Below, in pieces: positions 9,171 to 21,700 of a DNA stretch of 64,000 nucleotides; position 1 is the stretch's first letter, and every line of letters starts with the position of its first letter. The DNA comes from Limnoperna fortunei (Eukaryota > Mollusca > Bivalvia > Mytilida > Modiolidae): positions 46,502,980 through 46,566,979 of the forward strand of contig OX104113.1 in the NCBI GenBank assembly GCA_944474755.1, in the 5' to 3' direction. Under the pieces are notes generated by a model, which was given only the letters and a program-made list of their open reading frames with translations, was not told the origin of the DNA and did not search any database. A program made the position numbers and the translations under genes.

Positions 9171-12100
9171 TACACACAACAAAAATGAAAAAAATGATTC
9201 AAAAAGTGTTTAAGTAAATAACATTTTATATTCAAATGTTTCAAAGGGGCGATTGGTTCTATTAAGGCGTCTCTGAGAAATTTTTTTGGAAAGGTAGAAA
9301 AGTGGAAAGCGAATATCAGAAGAAACGTTGCAAAAACAATATGTCGCCAAAACGTAGTTTTGGGCAACGTTATAAAGAAATTCCATTTTATTGGGATGTT
9401 GATTTAAACAGTTTGTTAAACTGGTGGTCCTCCTGTGAGGATTTTTATTTGCAACGGAAAAAATTCAAAATTATTTGTCTAATTCCTTGGGGGGGGGGGG
9501 GTCTTCCATTGAAACGGCGACTTTCCATCATTGACTATAATAACCGTTTTGCCCTTAAAATCAGACCATTTCGCAATAAAATGGGTCATCGCCCAGGTTT
9601 ACAAAGTATCTCCTCAATAATACTCTTCTCTATCTTAATATACTGTCGCGGTTTAGCGAAAATGTTGCTTGATTTGACGCTTTTAAAATGATTATATCTT
9701 GTCGTGTGGTTATCCTTAAATTTGACGGGTGGCTTTCAATTTTGAATTGGCGAGAATGTGGAATTTTATCGTAGAAAGTTATATTGCTCTTCTTCATCTG
9801 AGTAGTTTTGTCTTTCGTAAAGGTTTGTCGTCAAACCATTTATTTTTAACATTTAAACGTTGATAGAAAATTTTTCGGCAGCCATGAAAACGATTATCTA
9901 TGTTTATAATTTAAATCAGTTTAGTTAACTTTATACGTGTATTAAATAAGAATGAGAGACTATTTAGCATGTGAAATTGGTTTATCAGTTTGTTTTGTTT
10001 AATCATATTTTATAGAGGTTAATAAATCAATTAATATGGGCATGTCTCAATTTCTTGTGTGGCAGAGATGAATTCTGACTTAGGAAGATATGTGGCCCCT
10101 GTTTCGGAAATTGTTTGATTTGTGGATTGTCTTTTTTGAGTTTCTTTTATTCGGCATTTTGTTATTACCTTCATTTATTTCTGATTAACTACAAAGTACA
10201 TAGTCACAGAAAAAATAGGTATATATGGTATTAGATTTCAAAACTAATGTGAACACTACACTCAAACCAATCGGAGGAGAGACCCTCGATTTTTTATGTT
10301 CATGAACATATACAGTTTTGCAAGAACAATAAAATTTCTAAAAACAGTTACCTTAGATATATGGTATACAATATTAATCTAATGATACATGCATGGTAGG
10401 CAATAATAATGCAATGACATGACCTCGTATTAGTTTGCTTGTTTAAATAGTGTTTAACGCTTGCACTTTCATCAATTTAACAGCTATATCAATGGGTCCA
10501 GTTTTTTTATTGTCATTTTAATGAGAGTTTGGGTAATACATTTTTCACGATCATAAGGGGCTTCATAAGATCGATTTTAACGGCGAAAATTGTCATGATA
10601 AATTCACTTTTATAACATTTTCCATCAAAAATATAGTATATAAAATGCTAAGACATAATAGAAATGCAAAAACATGTTAGTTTAATGTGTGTTTGGGTAT
10701 AATTTGGGTAAGTTTGGGTATGTTTGGGTAAAAAGTCACACCCATCAATCGACTCCTTAACCCAAATACAACACAAGAACTAAAGAATATTTGTTCATAT
10801 TTAAAAGAATCTTATACACTAAGAAATTTACAAAAAAAATATATGTGTATAATTATTCAAAAATAATTCTCATCATATTGTATAGCAAAATGCCACTTAG
10901 TATACATTGTCATACTATACAGAAACTTTATATATTTTCACAATTGATTATTTCATTATAATTATTGAATACATACCAGTATACTTTTATGTCGATAAAC
11001 GTACTATCTGTTGTGTATTAGATTACGCAATATTGTAAATATGACTATGCTTTATCCAATTAAAAAATTTGAATTTGATATTAACACTTAACGTTCGCGG
11101 CGGATCTAAAAAAAATATCCGAAGGCAAATTTCCATCCTGCATCCAATATAGTGATAGCATCAATATATATGCCATATTTTTTAAAATGATTAGAAGAAA
11201 GGGGGATGGGAGAAAGATATTAAAATGATCAAAAGTTATCTATTGTTAGGTTAAGATTGGGACAAAATATAAATTAATTAGAACCTATACCATCTTTTTT
11301 AAGAAAATGCTGATAAATTATGTGCAGAAATTAATACAAATGTTTATAAAATGTTTGTTTTCAAGGAAAACAATCTCCATCTTTTCTTCGAATTACTTTT
11401 AACTAGCACCTAAAATAACTTTGTAAGAGAAACAACGTAATTTAAGCTTACAGAACTGTTATAAGTCAGGGTGAGTTTTTACGTTCGCCGACATCAGCCT
11501 AAATAGCTTGTCGGTAAAATTTATTCACAGGAATTTTACTACATATAAAAAGGGCCATGTCACCCCCCATATTTCAAATGGTATGGGGCTTAATTCATGT
11601 TGTTCCATTTTAGTGATTCTACTCTGTATCACTTTGATGTAATAAGTAAATCCATATTCGAATCTATAGTTTTCAAATGGACTGCTCGGTTTAACATACC
11701 GGTACATATATATACAAATATAATGGTACTTTATTCTAATTTCTTAACGTGGCGAATTCTATCTACCAGAAGTTCAAGATTTCACTGTACTCTAGGTACC
11801 TCTCTGACGACTCCTATAGATATACATGTAGTTCTAGCAAATTATCCAACAGTGATGAAATCTGAAGGCGGTCATATACAATATCTTGAAGATGGTCAAG
11901 ATTTTATCTGAATGTTTTCTGCATTAATTACTTTTATGCTGTTGCACACTGAAACTAATAATGTCAATTTTATTTGTTTACTGCTATAAACATGTAGATA
12001 AATTCTTACACATCTAGTGAAGATACCTATAGAGGATACTTCGCCTTCATTAATAGATTTAATTAAGTTACATTTGTTTTAGTGTTCAATATATAATCAT

Positions 12101-12398
12101 ACAAATATATGTCCAAGTTAATCTGTCTACCTGTCGTCTTAATTTGAATAGAGCAACAATTGATCTAACATTAAAATTGTCACATTAAAGTAATCATAAA
12201 TAAAATAATTCATTTTATTCATATATACTTAGGAACAATTATTGTTAAGAATAAATTTTAAGTGGATATAAACTATATTTTAATGCCATTCTTAAACGGA
12301 GACATTTCATGAAGGGGTTTCACCTACTAAGAAGATGTGTATTCTTGCTATATTTTACGACATGCATTTTTAGAACTAGATCAAGAATATTGATGTGA
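9171..12398. other. No gene seen
   Basis: A 129-codon open frame at 9302-9691 (+) runs through a G-tract (about 9489-9501) and has no domain or splice context, so I do not call it. A SINE 3' tail fragment is at 10435-10520. Short tandem TTTGGGTA-type motifs lie at about 10685-10730. The rest is unremarkable AT-rich sequence. Confidence 0.4.
10435..10520 (-). mobile_element. SINE 3'-tail fragment
   Basis: Minus-strand match to the SINE 3' box: the complement of a GTTTAACGC core, then CAGCTATATCA and CCAGTTTTTTTATTG. 5'-truncated and diverged. Confidence 0.55.
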
Positions 12399-13295
<897 letters not shown>

Positions 13296-13552
13296 GGGGG
13301 CCTCGTTGGCCGAGTGGTTAAGGTAGTTCGTCTACTGTTGATCACGTGGTCTGTCAACACTGAGGTTGCGGGTTCGAGTCTCACTGCTAGCAGGGTGTAC
13401 TCGACTCCAATCTTAATTGACAAGGATTGCCAGTTTTCCTACTGCAGGTCGTGAGTTTTCTCCGGGTACTCCGGATTTCTCTCCCAATAAAAACTGGACG
13501 CCATGATAATTGCTGAAAGTGGCGTTAAACCCCAATCAAACAAACAAACAAT
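13296..13552 (+). mobile_element. Full-length tRNA-headed SINE (V-SINE/RUDI-like)
   Basis: The head is a type-II tRNA (Leu/Ser)-like pol III promoter: A box within TGGCCGAGTGGTTAAGG and B box GGTTCGAGTC. The body includes a CTCCGGGTACTCCGG region. The conserved 3' box is AAAACTGGACGCCATGATA, TGCTGAAAGTGGCGTTAAAC, then a CAAACAAACAAACAA tail. This is the reference copy for the family in this window. Attribution to RUDI (a molluscan V-SINE) is from memory of its architecture and needs a database check. Confidence 0.88.
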
Positions 13553-14316
13553 CTTTGTTCAGACTATACATTTCATTAGGGTGTCTTCCAGATTGTGCCA
13601 CTTTTGATAATTATAGGTAAAGAAAGATAGAAAAAGTGATTAACAATGATGGACGACATGTGACTTCTAAGTGTTGGACAATAGGGAAATGTTATAATGT
13701 TTTTTTAAGACTGTCACAGCAATGGTTTAATATAGATAGTTTATAATATAATATATAACATGACAAGATTAAAAACTATTTTATTGATTGATTGACTGAT
13801 TTATTGTTTGTTTTTATGATCAATAAATAATGAGAAAAGTGATTTACCACCGGAAACAGAATTTCGACTTCCACTGAAATAGTTGTGAGGCGCGTAGTTT
13901 TAAGCATAATATATCGCGGGTGCAAAGTGCCTACAGAAGGAAGGGGTCTTCATCGTGCAAGAAACGCAGTACTCCGCAAACACTTTATCCACTACGGTTC
14001 GCGGTCAGGTTTTTTTGCCGTTTCGCATAAGACAGGATAAATGATCAAATTCTAAACTGCAGAAACCAGTTGTACTTCAAGGATAACAGATAAACAATGA
14101 TGTGTCTTTATTGGCTGCTTAATTTGGGAGATAGCTACCCGATTGGCCAACAAATACTAGTAAGCAGAGCTAAGTTAGGGACGAAAACCCTTCATTTTTA
14201 CGGGGCGGTGGCAATCATAATGGGCAGACCGCCGTTCATGCCACTCGAGAAAAGCCGAGAAATCACGAATCGCTTACGATGAATGAAAAAGGGGGGAAAA
14301 TATGCAAGATAATGGG
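13553..14316. other. No gene seen
   Basis: AT-rich, with short GATT-type runs near 13785-13800. The open frame at 14097-14282 has no supportable identity. Confidence 0.4.
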
Positions 14317-14323
14317 AATCAAA

Positions 14324-14429
14324 CCAATCTAATTAAAATTATATCTTCACTTGGCTCCCCCTTTAGTCTATTTTCACGACGACAATAGCAAAAGGGGGTC
14401 AAGTGAAAATATGATTTTAATTAGATTGG
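14324..14429. mobile_element. MITE, 106 bp, 40-bp TIRs, 7-bp TSD
   Basis: Starts CCAATCTAATTAAAAT and ends with its complement; inverted similarity extends about 40 bp per side with few mismatches. Flanked by AATCAAA (14317-14323 and 14430-14436), a 7-bp duplication (8 bp if the terminal C is counted as target). Confidence 0.82.
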
Positions 14430-14439
14430 AATCAAACTT

Positions 14440-15285
14440 TTTAAAAAGGAAAGTGGCATTGATTTGTGTATGTTTATCATAAAATGTGTATAAAACTAAA
14501 ACGGAAATTTCCGAAGCGTAACATTTTCGCGAACAGGTCTATATCAACTATTTTTGTGAATAAAATGGATCTAGGATACTAAACAATGATTTCTTGGATA
14601 CTGCTTTTGATTTGTATTTTATGGACAAATGATTCCGGTTACAAGACAAATTTTAATTCTTTTCCTGCTTACTGACAATGTTAACACCAACTATCTTACC
14701 ACGTATGATGCATCTAGAGATGCTTAGTATAGTGCTGTCTCTCACCTATATTTTACGGTTGCCTGATTTGGATATCTAAACATCGTGTACTTATACTGAA
14801 GTGATGTAAATAATAACAATACATATTGCCATTTAACATTAAAAAAACAGTACGTATTTTTGTCCACAAAGAAAAATAAAGCTTTGAGACGGCTAGCTTT
14901 TTAGGAAAGATAATACTTGTCGTATTATATACCTCACAACTTTCTTTCCTCTACCGGAGATGCGCTGTAGCTCGGACACTGGGAACCATCACAGTATAGC
15001 CCCAGGGATAACAGTTTTACCCATATCGGATAAATAATAATGAAAAAATATTTTATGGGCCATTTCAAAGCTCAAGTTTTGACCCCAGGATAAAAATTCA
15101 AAATTAAAGGTATTTTGGTCCTTTTCTCTGTAAGATCATTTTAATGGCAACATTAAACTTGTAAAAATGGATTTGGATGATTAAAATAATAATCTGGATT
15201 GCAAACGTCCGATGTAAATCACATGTTTAGATACGTTAATTTTCATTTCTTCCAGTTGATATATGACAATCTTATTATCTGGCAA
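14440..15285. other. No gene seen
   Basis: No coding region or repeat recognised. Confidence 0.35.
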
Positions 15286-15289
15286 GATA

Positions 15290-15390
15290 TGGGGAGGGGG
15301 TTTCTATTACAGTGTAACTGGACAATAAAAACTGGACGCCACGATATAGATGAAAAATTGCTGAAATTGGCGTTAAACACAAACAAATAT
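15290..15390 (+). mobile_element. SINE 3' half
   Basis: ATAAAAACTGGACGCCACGA, then AAAAATTGCTGAAATTGGCG and TTAAACACAAACAAA match the SINE 3' box. The 5' head is missing. Confidence 0.7.
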
Positions 15391-15454
15391 CAATATATTT
15401 GCGCGCTTGATTTATATAATAGCAAAGACTTTTTTGTTAATAAGGTTTTGGTTG

Positions 15455-15760
15455 GTGTAATGGGTTTTAACGCCAATTGCAGAAATTGTACAGCTATATC
15501 ATAGTTTCGAGTTAAAAAATCCACAATAAAGAGGCAAATCCTTGTCAATTATAAGGTTCGGCCATACCATCTCATAATACTTTAGGCCAGAACGCGAACC
15601 TACGTGTTCATGTTTGTTTGTTTTAATGGTGTCTAACGCCATTTTCAGCTCAGCTATATCATGGCGTCCAGTTTTTATCGGGATAAAGCCGGAGTAGAGA
15701 AAACCCCCGACCTGCGGTAGTAAAACTGGCACTCCTTGTCAATTCCTAAGTGATTACAGG
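15455..15760 (-). mobile_element. Two nested or adjacent SINE 3' halves
   Basis: 15612-15760 is a well-preserved minus-strand SINE 3' half (CAGCTATATCATGGCGTCCA and onward). 15455-15560 is a more diverged minus-strand tail. The pair lies head-on to the plus copy at 15290-15390. Confidence 0.65.
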
Positions 15761-15764
15761 CACA

Positions 15765-16685
15765 AATAGGAGATCATAAATAATCCCTTGTTTTGGAGTT
15801 ACAGCGCCATCACTTTGTGGCCATTAGTATTTAATTAACATACACATCTGTAACGAAATATGAGAGTTGGTTACGCCACAGCGGCAATACATTCTTTATC
15901 TATCTTTTCACACAATGTAAAAGTTGTATGAGTTATTGAAAGTTTAAAAAAAGAAAAGGTTTTGTAATAACACATTTAACAAAAGGTTGCGTTATTTATA
16001 CAGTGGTGACTTACATCGTATATAGAATTTTTAAACAAAAAATATTCTTATATTTAATTGTATTTTACTGTACCTCCACTTTGAAAAAAGTCCATTTACT
16101 ATCAAAATGTTTATAAAACAAAAGCAATAAAAATTAAAATGACATATAAAGAATAATATGTTTTTGTGTTTCCTGTCTGTTAGAACTTGTTCTCCTAGTG
16201 TTTATTTCCTCAATTGTCTTCACAATGGCACAGAATTGCAACTAATTATAACATCTGTGGGCATTCCTATACACATTAACAACCATTTGTTATCATTGCA
16301 TGAACCATGTTTTATTGGTTTATGTAACGACATAAAGACATTTAATGTAATCAAGTGATGTTAATAGAGCACTTTTATTTGCTAAGTCACCGCTGTTAAC
16401 CTCAGCTTTAGATGAAAATAAGGGGAATTGGGTATATTTAGATAATTTACAACTACTCAAATATATATGTTATTCAATGAAAAGAGCAACCTTTTCATAT
16501 AATTTGGAAGGGAAAAAAATAGACCCTTTTGGGCTGCACATCCATATTACCGTACCCCAACTCCAACCCTCTCGTGAAAATTTCATATTTTTGCATTGGT
16601 TTTGTTATTGTAACTTGGTGGAAGGGCGATAATCCAAACACGTTATTATTGGGTAGCAGATTTTCATAACGATCTTTCGGAACAC
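15765..16685. other. No gene seen
   Basis: Open frames at 16158-16358 and 16495-16740 lack domains and splice context. I see nothing else supportable. Confidence 0.35.
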
Positions 16686-16689
16686 ATCG

Positions 16690-17235
16690 ATGTTTTACCG
16701 AATAAGTATTCCGAACATTAAAAAGCAGCTTGATTGTCATGGTAGCAAAATTTAATACGACACCGGCCTACTAATGTTTTATAGCGAGCACTGGTGTGTC
16801 GACAGGCAAATTGTCAGAAACATGTTTTTTGTGTGGAAACTATCATATTAAATGCTAGTCTGTAGCTAATTTAAAAAATAATTTAAGCTAAACACAATAA
16901 AAAAAATCGATTTTGTTAAAAAGGATTTTCCCTTAAAAAAATTAAAACGATGAAATTAATAGGACATTGACTAATAAACTATCATTAACAAATGACAAAC
17001 AATACAATCAATAATAACCAAGTGAACTCCATAAACATCTTCAAGTCTAAAATGACCAAGGTCTCATCCAAATGTTTGACAATTTGAAGCTACTGTTTTA
17101 CAGTCATCTGGTATTTATCACCAGCAACAATTAAAATTGTACTGACAGTTTAATTGGCCATACAGCTCGTGTAACCAAATGATAGTTATAAGCCCCAACA
17201 TCATTTTGATGCAGATTTTTGTGTTTAGATATAAG
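16690..17235 (-). mobile_element. LINE-type 3' region
   Basis: Inverted match to 2918-3420 in at least two separate blocks in the same order. It lies immediately 3' (minus orientation) of the reverse transcriptase fragment at 17400-17790, suggesting one LINE copy of about 1.1 kb. Confidence 0.5.
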
Positions 17236-17399
17236 ACTGTTGAGGCCTAATATGTGTTTTATGCTGTTCACGTGATGCTCTTTCTTTGGTGTTAATACTT
17301 TTTGATACCATGTTTCGTGTTATGAACTGTAGGGATGTGTTTATTTTGTTTAAGACAGTATTTATATGGCTGTTACGTAGAATTGTCAGTTGTTTTAAG

Positions 17400-17790
17400 G
17401 GTTTGATGATGGTGTGTGTATTTAAGAGATAATATGGTTATGTTTTTCTTGTTATTGTCACACTTGTACGGGTTGAAGAAGGTGCTTGCTGTTCCAGTTT
17501 GTGAAGGTCCAACATGTCTGTCTGTGATTGACGAGATAGTCTGATATACAGTGTCATCTGCAAACTGGCATGTTGTTTATAAAAAAAAAACATGATCCCA
17601 TGACAGAAGAATAATGTACGCGCGACAGTACAGGCAAACTGACCACTGCGACAACTACTTTCTGCATGTGAACCATTGCTTAGCCAAGCTTGTACCCAGT
17701 CTGATACTTTGTTGTCAATACCCATACGCTTAAGTTTTATGATAAGTCTTTGATGGTTTACTACTGAAATCCATCACGACTACATCAGTT
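17400..17790 (-). mobile_element. Reverse transcriptase fragment of a Jockey/CR1-like LINE
   Basis: Minus-strand translation contains MGIDNKVSDWVQAWLSN, the usual helix before the QRV motif of Jockey/CR1 reverse transcriptases. In shifted frames FADDTVY (the catalytic ADD box) follows, with TWTFTNWNSK-type sequence after it. At least two frameshifts and an A-tract at 17580-17590 break it. Probably the coding remnant of the element whose 3' end is 16690-17235. Confidence 0.7.
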
Positions 17791-17799
17791 TGTTTGCAA

Positions 17800-18078
17800 T
17801 TTTCAATTTTATTAAAGATTTGTTATGTAAAAGCAATTAGTTGTGTTTCACAGCTTACTTACTAGTAACACTTGGAGTTGGTTATAATAAATTATCAGTG
17901 ACTGTTATAATGTGTCATGGTGGATGGCACTAATGTGTTCAGTATTTTGGTGAGAAGACATGTGAGTGATTTTTGCTCCATTTTAAAACAATTTTCCAGT
18001 CATTTGGTACTGTGCCTGAATTAATTGATAAATCGAATAGATCTAGCTGTTATCATAGGTGAGATATCATACACAACT
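17800..18078. other. No gene seen
   Basis: AT-rich; possibly more of the decayed LINE, but no motif is secure. Confidence 0.3.
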
Positions 18079-18080
18079 TC

Positions 18081-18134
18081 CTTGGGGCAGGGACAGTCTA
18101 TACTAACTATAGTATAGACTGTCCCTGCTTGGGG
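18081..18134. mobile_element. 40-bp perfect palindrome with 7-bp direct flanks
   Basis: 18088-18127 is CAGGGACAGTCTATACTA, ACTA, then the exact reverse complement of the first arm. Both sides carry CTTGGGG (18081-18087 and 18128-18134). It looks like a minimal insertion consisting only of two fused termini; CAGGG ends are typical of hAT elements, although those normally duplicate 8 bp. Confidence 0.75.
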
Positions 18135-18139
18135 GAAAT

Positions 18140-18660
18140 GTGGTGAGATCACAACAGGGTCTATGGCTTTTATTGGGTGCAAGTTTTTTTAGGAGCTTGC
18201 ATGCATGTTCCCTTTGAGGGTTTCCTCGAAAGTGATTGAGAGCCGTATTAATTGGTGTTTTTGAGTCTTTAATTGCTGTAATTCATATAAGTATGTAAGC
18301 TTATGCATTTAAAGTTTTTATATACAATTTTTCTAATACTTTAGAAAGTCCATATCGTTCGTGACTTTCTCTCAAAGACTACACAATCAGATGTAATTCT
18401 TCTTTTCTATTGCGTTTGCAAAACGATTTAAATTCCGCTGAAAATGCACAAAAAGATCTTATTTATTACATGCAGCAATCGGTCAGCAATGTGCGGATTA
18501 GCGTTTTTCAATGGGAGAACGTCTATAGGAAATTTCCGGGGATTTGTTTAATGCATTTACTTGTCAAAATAGCCACCCTCCCCTTTACCACTGGTACCAA
18601 GCTATTCGATAAGTAATAGAAAATAGACAGGAGGAAAGTAAACCAGTCATAACACAACAG
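18140..18660. other. No gene seen; presumed 5' flank of the cyclophilin gene
   Basis: No repeat or exon recognised. The open frame at 18410-18616 is not supported by any motif. Confidence 0.35.
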
Positions 18661-18678
18661 TTTTGGAAGCGGTGTATC

Positions 18679-18686
18679 GACGTGGC
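18679..18686 (+). promoter_or_regulatory. ACGTGG core (possible UPR element)
   Basis: GACGTGGC lies 25 bp upstream of the cyclophilin start codon. It contains the ACGTG core bound by XBP1/ATF6-type factors in ER-stress promoters. An ER cyclophilin would be a sensible target, but an 8-bp match is weak and the transcription start is unknown. Confidence 0.25.
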
Positions 18687-18710
18687 AAACAATTACCTAT
18701 CGACATCAAG

Positions 18711-18767
18711 ATGTTTCGGTGGCAGCAACTGTCGTTTCTTATACTTGGCAGTTTGTCATTTTCATTG
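18711..18767 (+). CDS. PPIB-like: Cyclophilin exon 1 (signal peptide)
   Basis: 57 nt encoding [19 protein letters not shown], a signal peptide. Donor GTATGC follows; phase 0. The ATG was chosen because the downstream hydrophobic core and the splice phase fit; an upstream in-frame Met at 18663 would add a charged extension before the signal. Confidence 0.8.
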
Positions 18768-21700
18768 GTATGCAACGTATATTTATGTATTATAAATAAG
18801 CATGGCACAATACTTGGAATTTTAGCATTCTTTGTCGGTACAGTCTATACATGATATATTCAAGACAAATAAAAAGACACTGACAGTTATTTAGCCTATA
18901 CAGGGACAGTTACATTTCCTGTGAAAAGAATTTTGCTAATCGGATTGCAGGATTCAGTACGTACAATATGAACATTTTGAAAAATATTAGAGTTGATATT
19001 TTAATACAGTTTAAATGTGTAAGCAAAATAAAACGGTAGTAAGACTCTGACAAGCAAAACTATCTGTACAGAAAACAATTTAATTCAAGATTTCCAAAAG
19101 CATGCAGATCAACATGAAAAATGAAATAGGTTAAACCTATGACAGAACTGGTAATAAATAGTCTAAAGTAATAAAATATATTGTTGATGATAAAGCATTC
19201 AGTCTCGGTTACATTTCTTTACAGGCAGCTGATTTAACAGTTACAAAGAAAGTTTTCTTCGACATTAGTATAGGTGGTAAACCAGCAGGGAGGATTGTTC
19301 TTGGATTATTTGGAGAGGCAGTACCAAAAACTGTAGAAAACTTTGCTGCATTAGCATCACATAGCCATGGTTTTGGATACAAAGGCAGCAAGTTTCATCG
19401 TGTTATTGAACAATTTATGATTCAGGGTAGGTATTATCAAAGGTATCGTAACGACTCGCCTCACTCATGAGTTGCCCCATATTAATAACGACTTGCCCCA
19501 CATATGTAAAATATATTAATTTATGATATAAATTTATATATTTTATACTTTAAAATATAAATTTACTTTATAATATAAATAAATACATTGATACTATAAA
19601 TTTTTAAATTTGCGTAAGAAGATAGAGGGGAGGTTGCCTTTTCTTGCCGTCCTGTTCAGTCTGTTATGCCAACCTTTGCAGTCTTTGTTAGTCCCACGTC
19701 TAGCACACTCCAGTTGTCTAAAGTCCAATAACATTAACTACATCGATTAACTTTTCATTCTTTAAAACTGCTAATCACATCAAAGTTAATCACGATTGTA
19801 AACAAGCAAACATTCAATTATAATTTATCTTAATTAATTAAAGAAGTGAACACGAGTTTGCTTTAATCTCAAGAATTCCACCGCCAATTAAAACACCTAG
19901 CAGTAGAAAATATAAACAAATTTAAAAATTTATACTGTCAAATTATTTATATTATAAAGTATTAAATATATAGATTTAAATTATAAATTTATATATTTTA
20001 CATATGTGGGGCCAGTCGTTATTAAATGTGGGGCGACTCATTAATATGGGGCGACTTGTGATGGGGCCACTCGAGAGTGGGGCGAGTCGTTATATCTTCT
20101 TATCAAACCATTGCTGAATTTTCTAGTATCTATGTTTGATGAAATTTTCATGTCAAATTAAAAAAAAATATCTGTTTTAGATACAAAGTATATAATAGAT
20201 GTTTTTTGTTCCACACATAACAGAGTTTCGTTGGAACAATTTCTATATTGTCCTAATGATTTTATAAACTGCTCCATTACACTTTTACTTTGTGGTAATA
20301 CATAACTATAAGCATGAATGCCATCTTGGAATGAATAATTGTACTCGTGTCTTGTATTTGTTAATCTGACCAATACAAAAACTAAAATTGGATTATTAGT
20401 AGTAAAATTCAGCCTAGATGCCATTCTTAGTACTTCAGGATATACCTCATTATATGAATAAATTCAATCATTTTTTTAAATAGCATTGTACTCTTCAATA
20501 AATATATTGGAATTGTTATATCATATTCCTTGATCGATTATTTATGTGGAGATATCGTACCCTGCATGATGTGATATGAAAAATTGATATAAAAATTGAC
20601 TCTCTGATTGGATGATTGTCTATTGTGTATCACTTTTAATGCAATCTGATTAGTTGTGTTGGGATAACTTTGACGTTGGAAAGATTTTCATCCCTGACGA
20701 CTGTAACATTATAAAGGAATGCAAGAAAAATATCTTTGCAAACAAGTGCCATTGCATTAGAGAAAACTATTTCATAACTTGTGAGACTTGAAAATCGCTT
20801 TATATCAAAACTGTAATTTACATGTTATAAGAAGCCCACTAGAAGCTCGCTTGTTATAACATTGAAATTACATAACTCGAGTTGATATTAGCAATTTTTC
20901 ACTTTAACTCATTATGAAACCTATAATTATCTTCCCTTGGTTATATATGCATAGTACTGTACTGTAGAAAAAAAATAGCAAGGAAGCCGACAGATCCACA
21001 AGAGCTAAAAGTCAAGGGACAATTACAAATCCAGATAAAGACAAATATACAATGCAAACAAAAACCAAAACACCAAAACAGAAAGTGAATAACCTGAACC
21101 CCAATAAGCAGTGCCTGCCTATAATTAGACACCTGTTGAGTTACTCATTGTCACGTCTAGGAAAAAGTCAAATCCAGGAAAAGGAAAGACAACCTATGAC
21201 TCAGCAATAATGTCTGAATGTATTTGAGAGATTGATTAATAGTAGTATTTAAAAAATTTTTGTGATGTATTTATAATAAATATATAAAAATTTTTGAAGG
21301 AGGTGATTTTGAAACTGGCAATGGTTATGGTGGAAAGAGTATTTATGGTAAAACCTTTCCAGATGAAAACTTCAAGTTAAAGCATTATGGAGCAGGATGG
21401 CTTAGTATGGCTAACTCAGGTATATTATATTTACGTAAATAAACAAAATCAGTATTTTTGTAAAAACAACAAATATTTGTAATAAGATTACTACATTAAA
21501 TGTATTATTTTTGTTTTGTTTTATGCCACTTGCAGCAATTTATATGTGCCAGTTTTCAAAATGAAAAAGGGGGGGATTTTCTCCACCAATAAAAAATTGG
21601 ATGCTATTCTATAGCTGAGAAATGAGTGACATAAAATCCATTCAAACAAACATTTTATATGCCCAACTAAGACATGTATAGCAATCTGTCTGTCTGTTTA

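Noticed and set aside
9302..9691. 129-codon ORF on plus
   Set aside because: No recognisable domain, passes through a G-tract, no consistent splice signals; likely chance.
13296..13390. Functional tRNA-Leu/Ser gene
   Set aside because: A and B boxes are present, but the acceptor stem and anticodon arm do not fold and the sequence continues into a SINE body repeated elsewhere.
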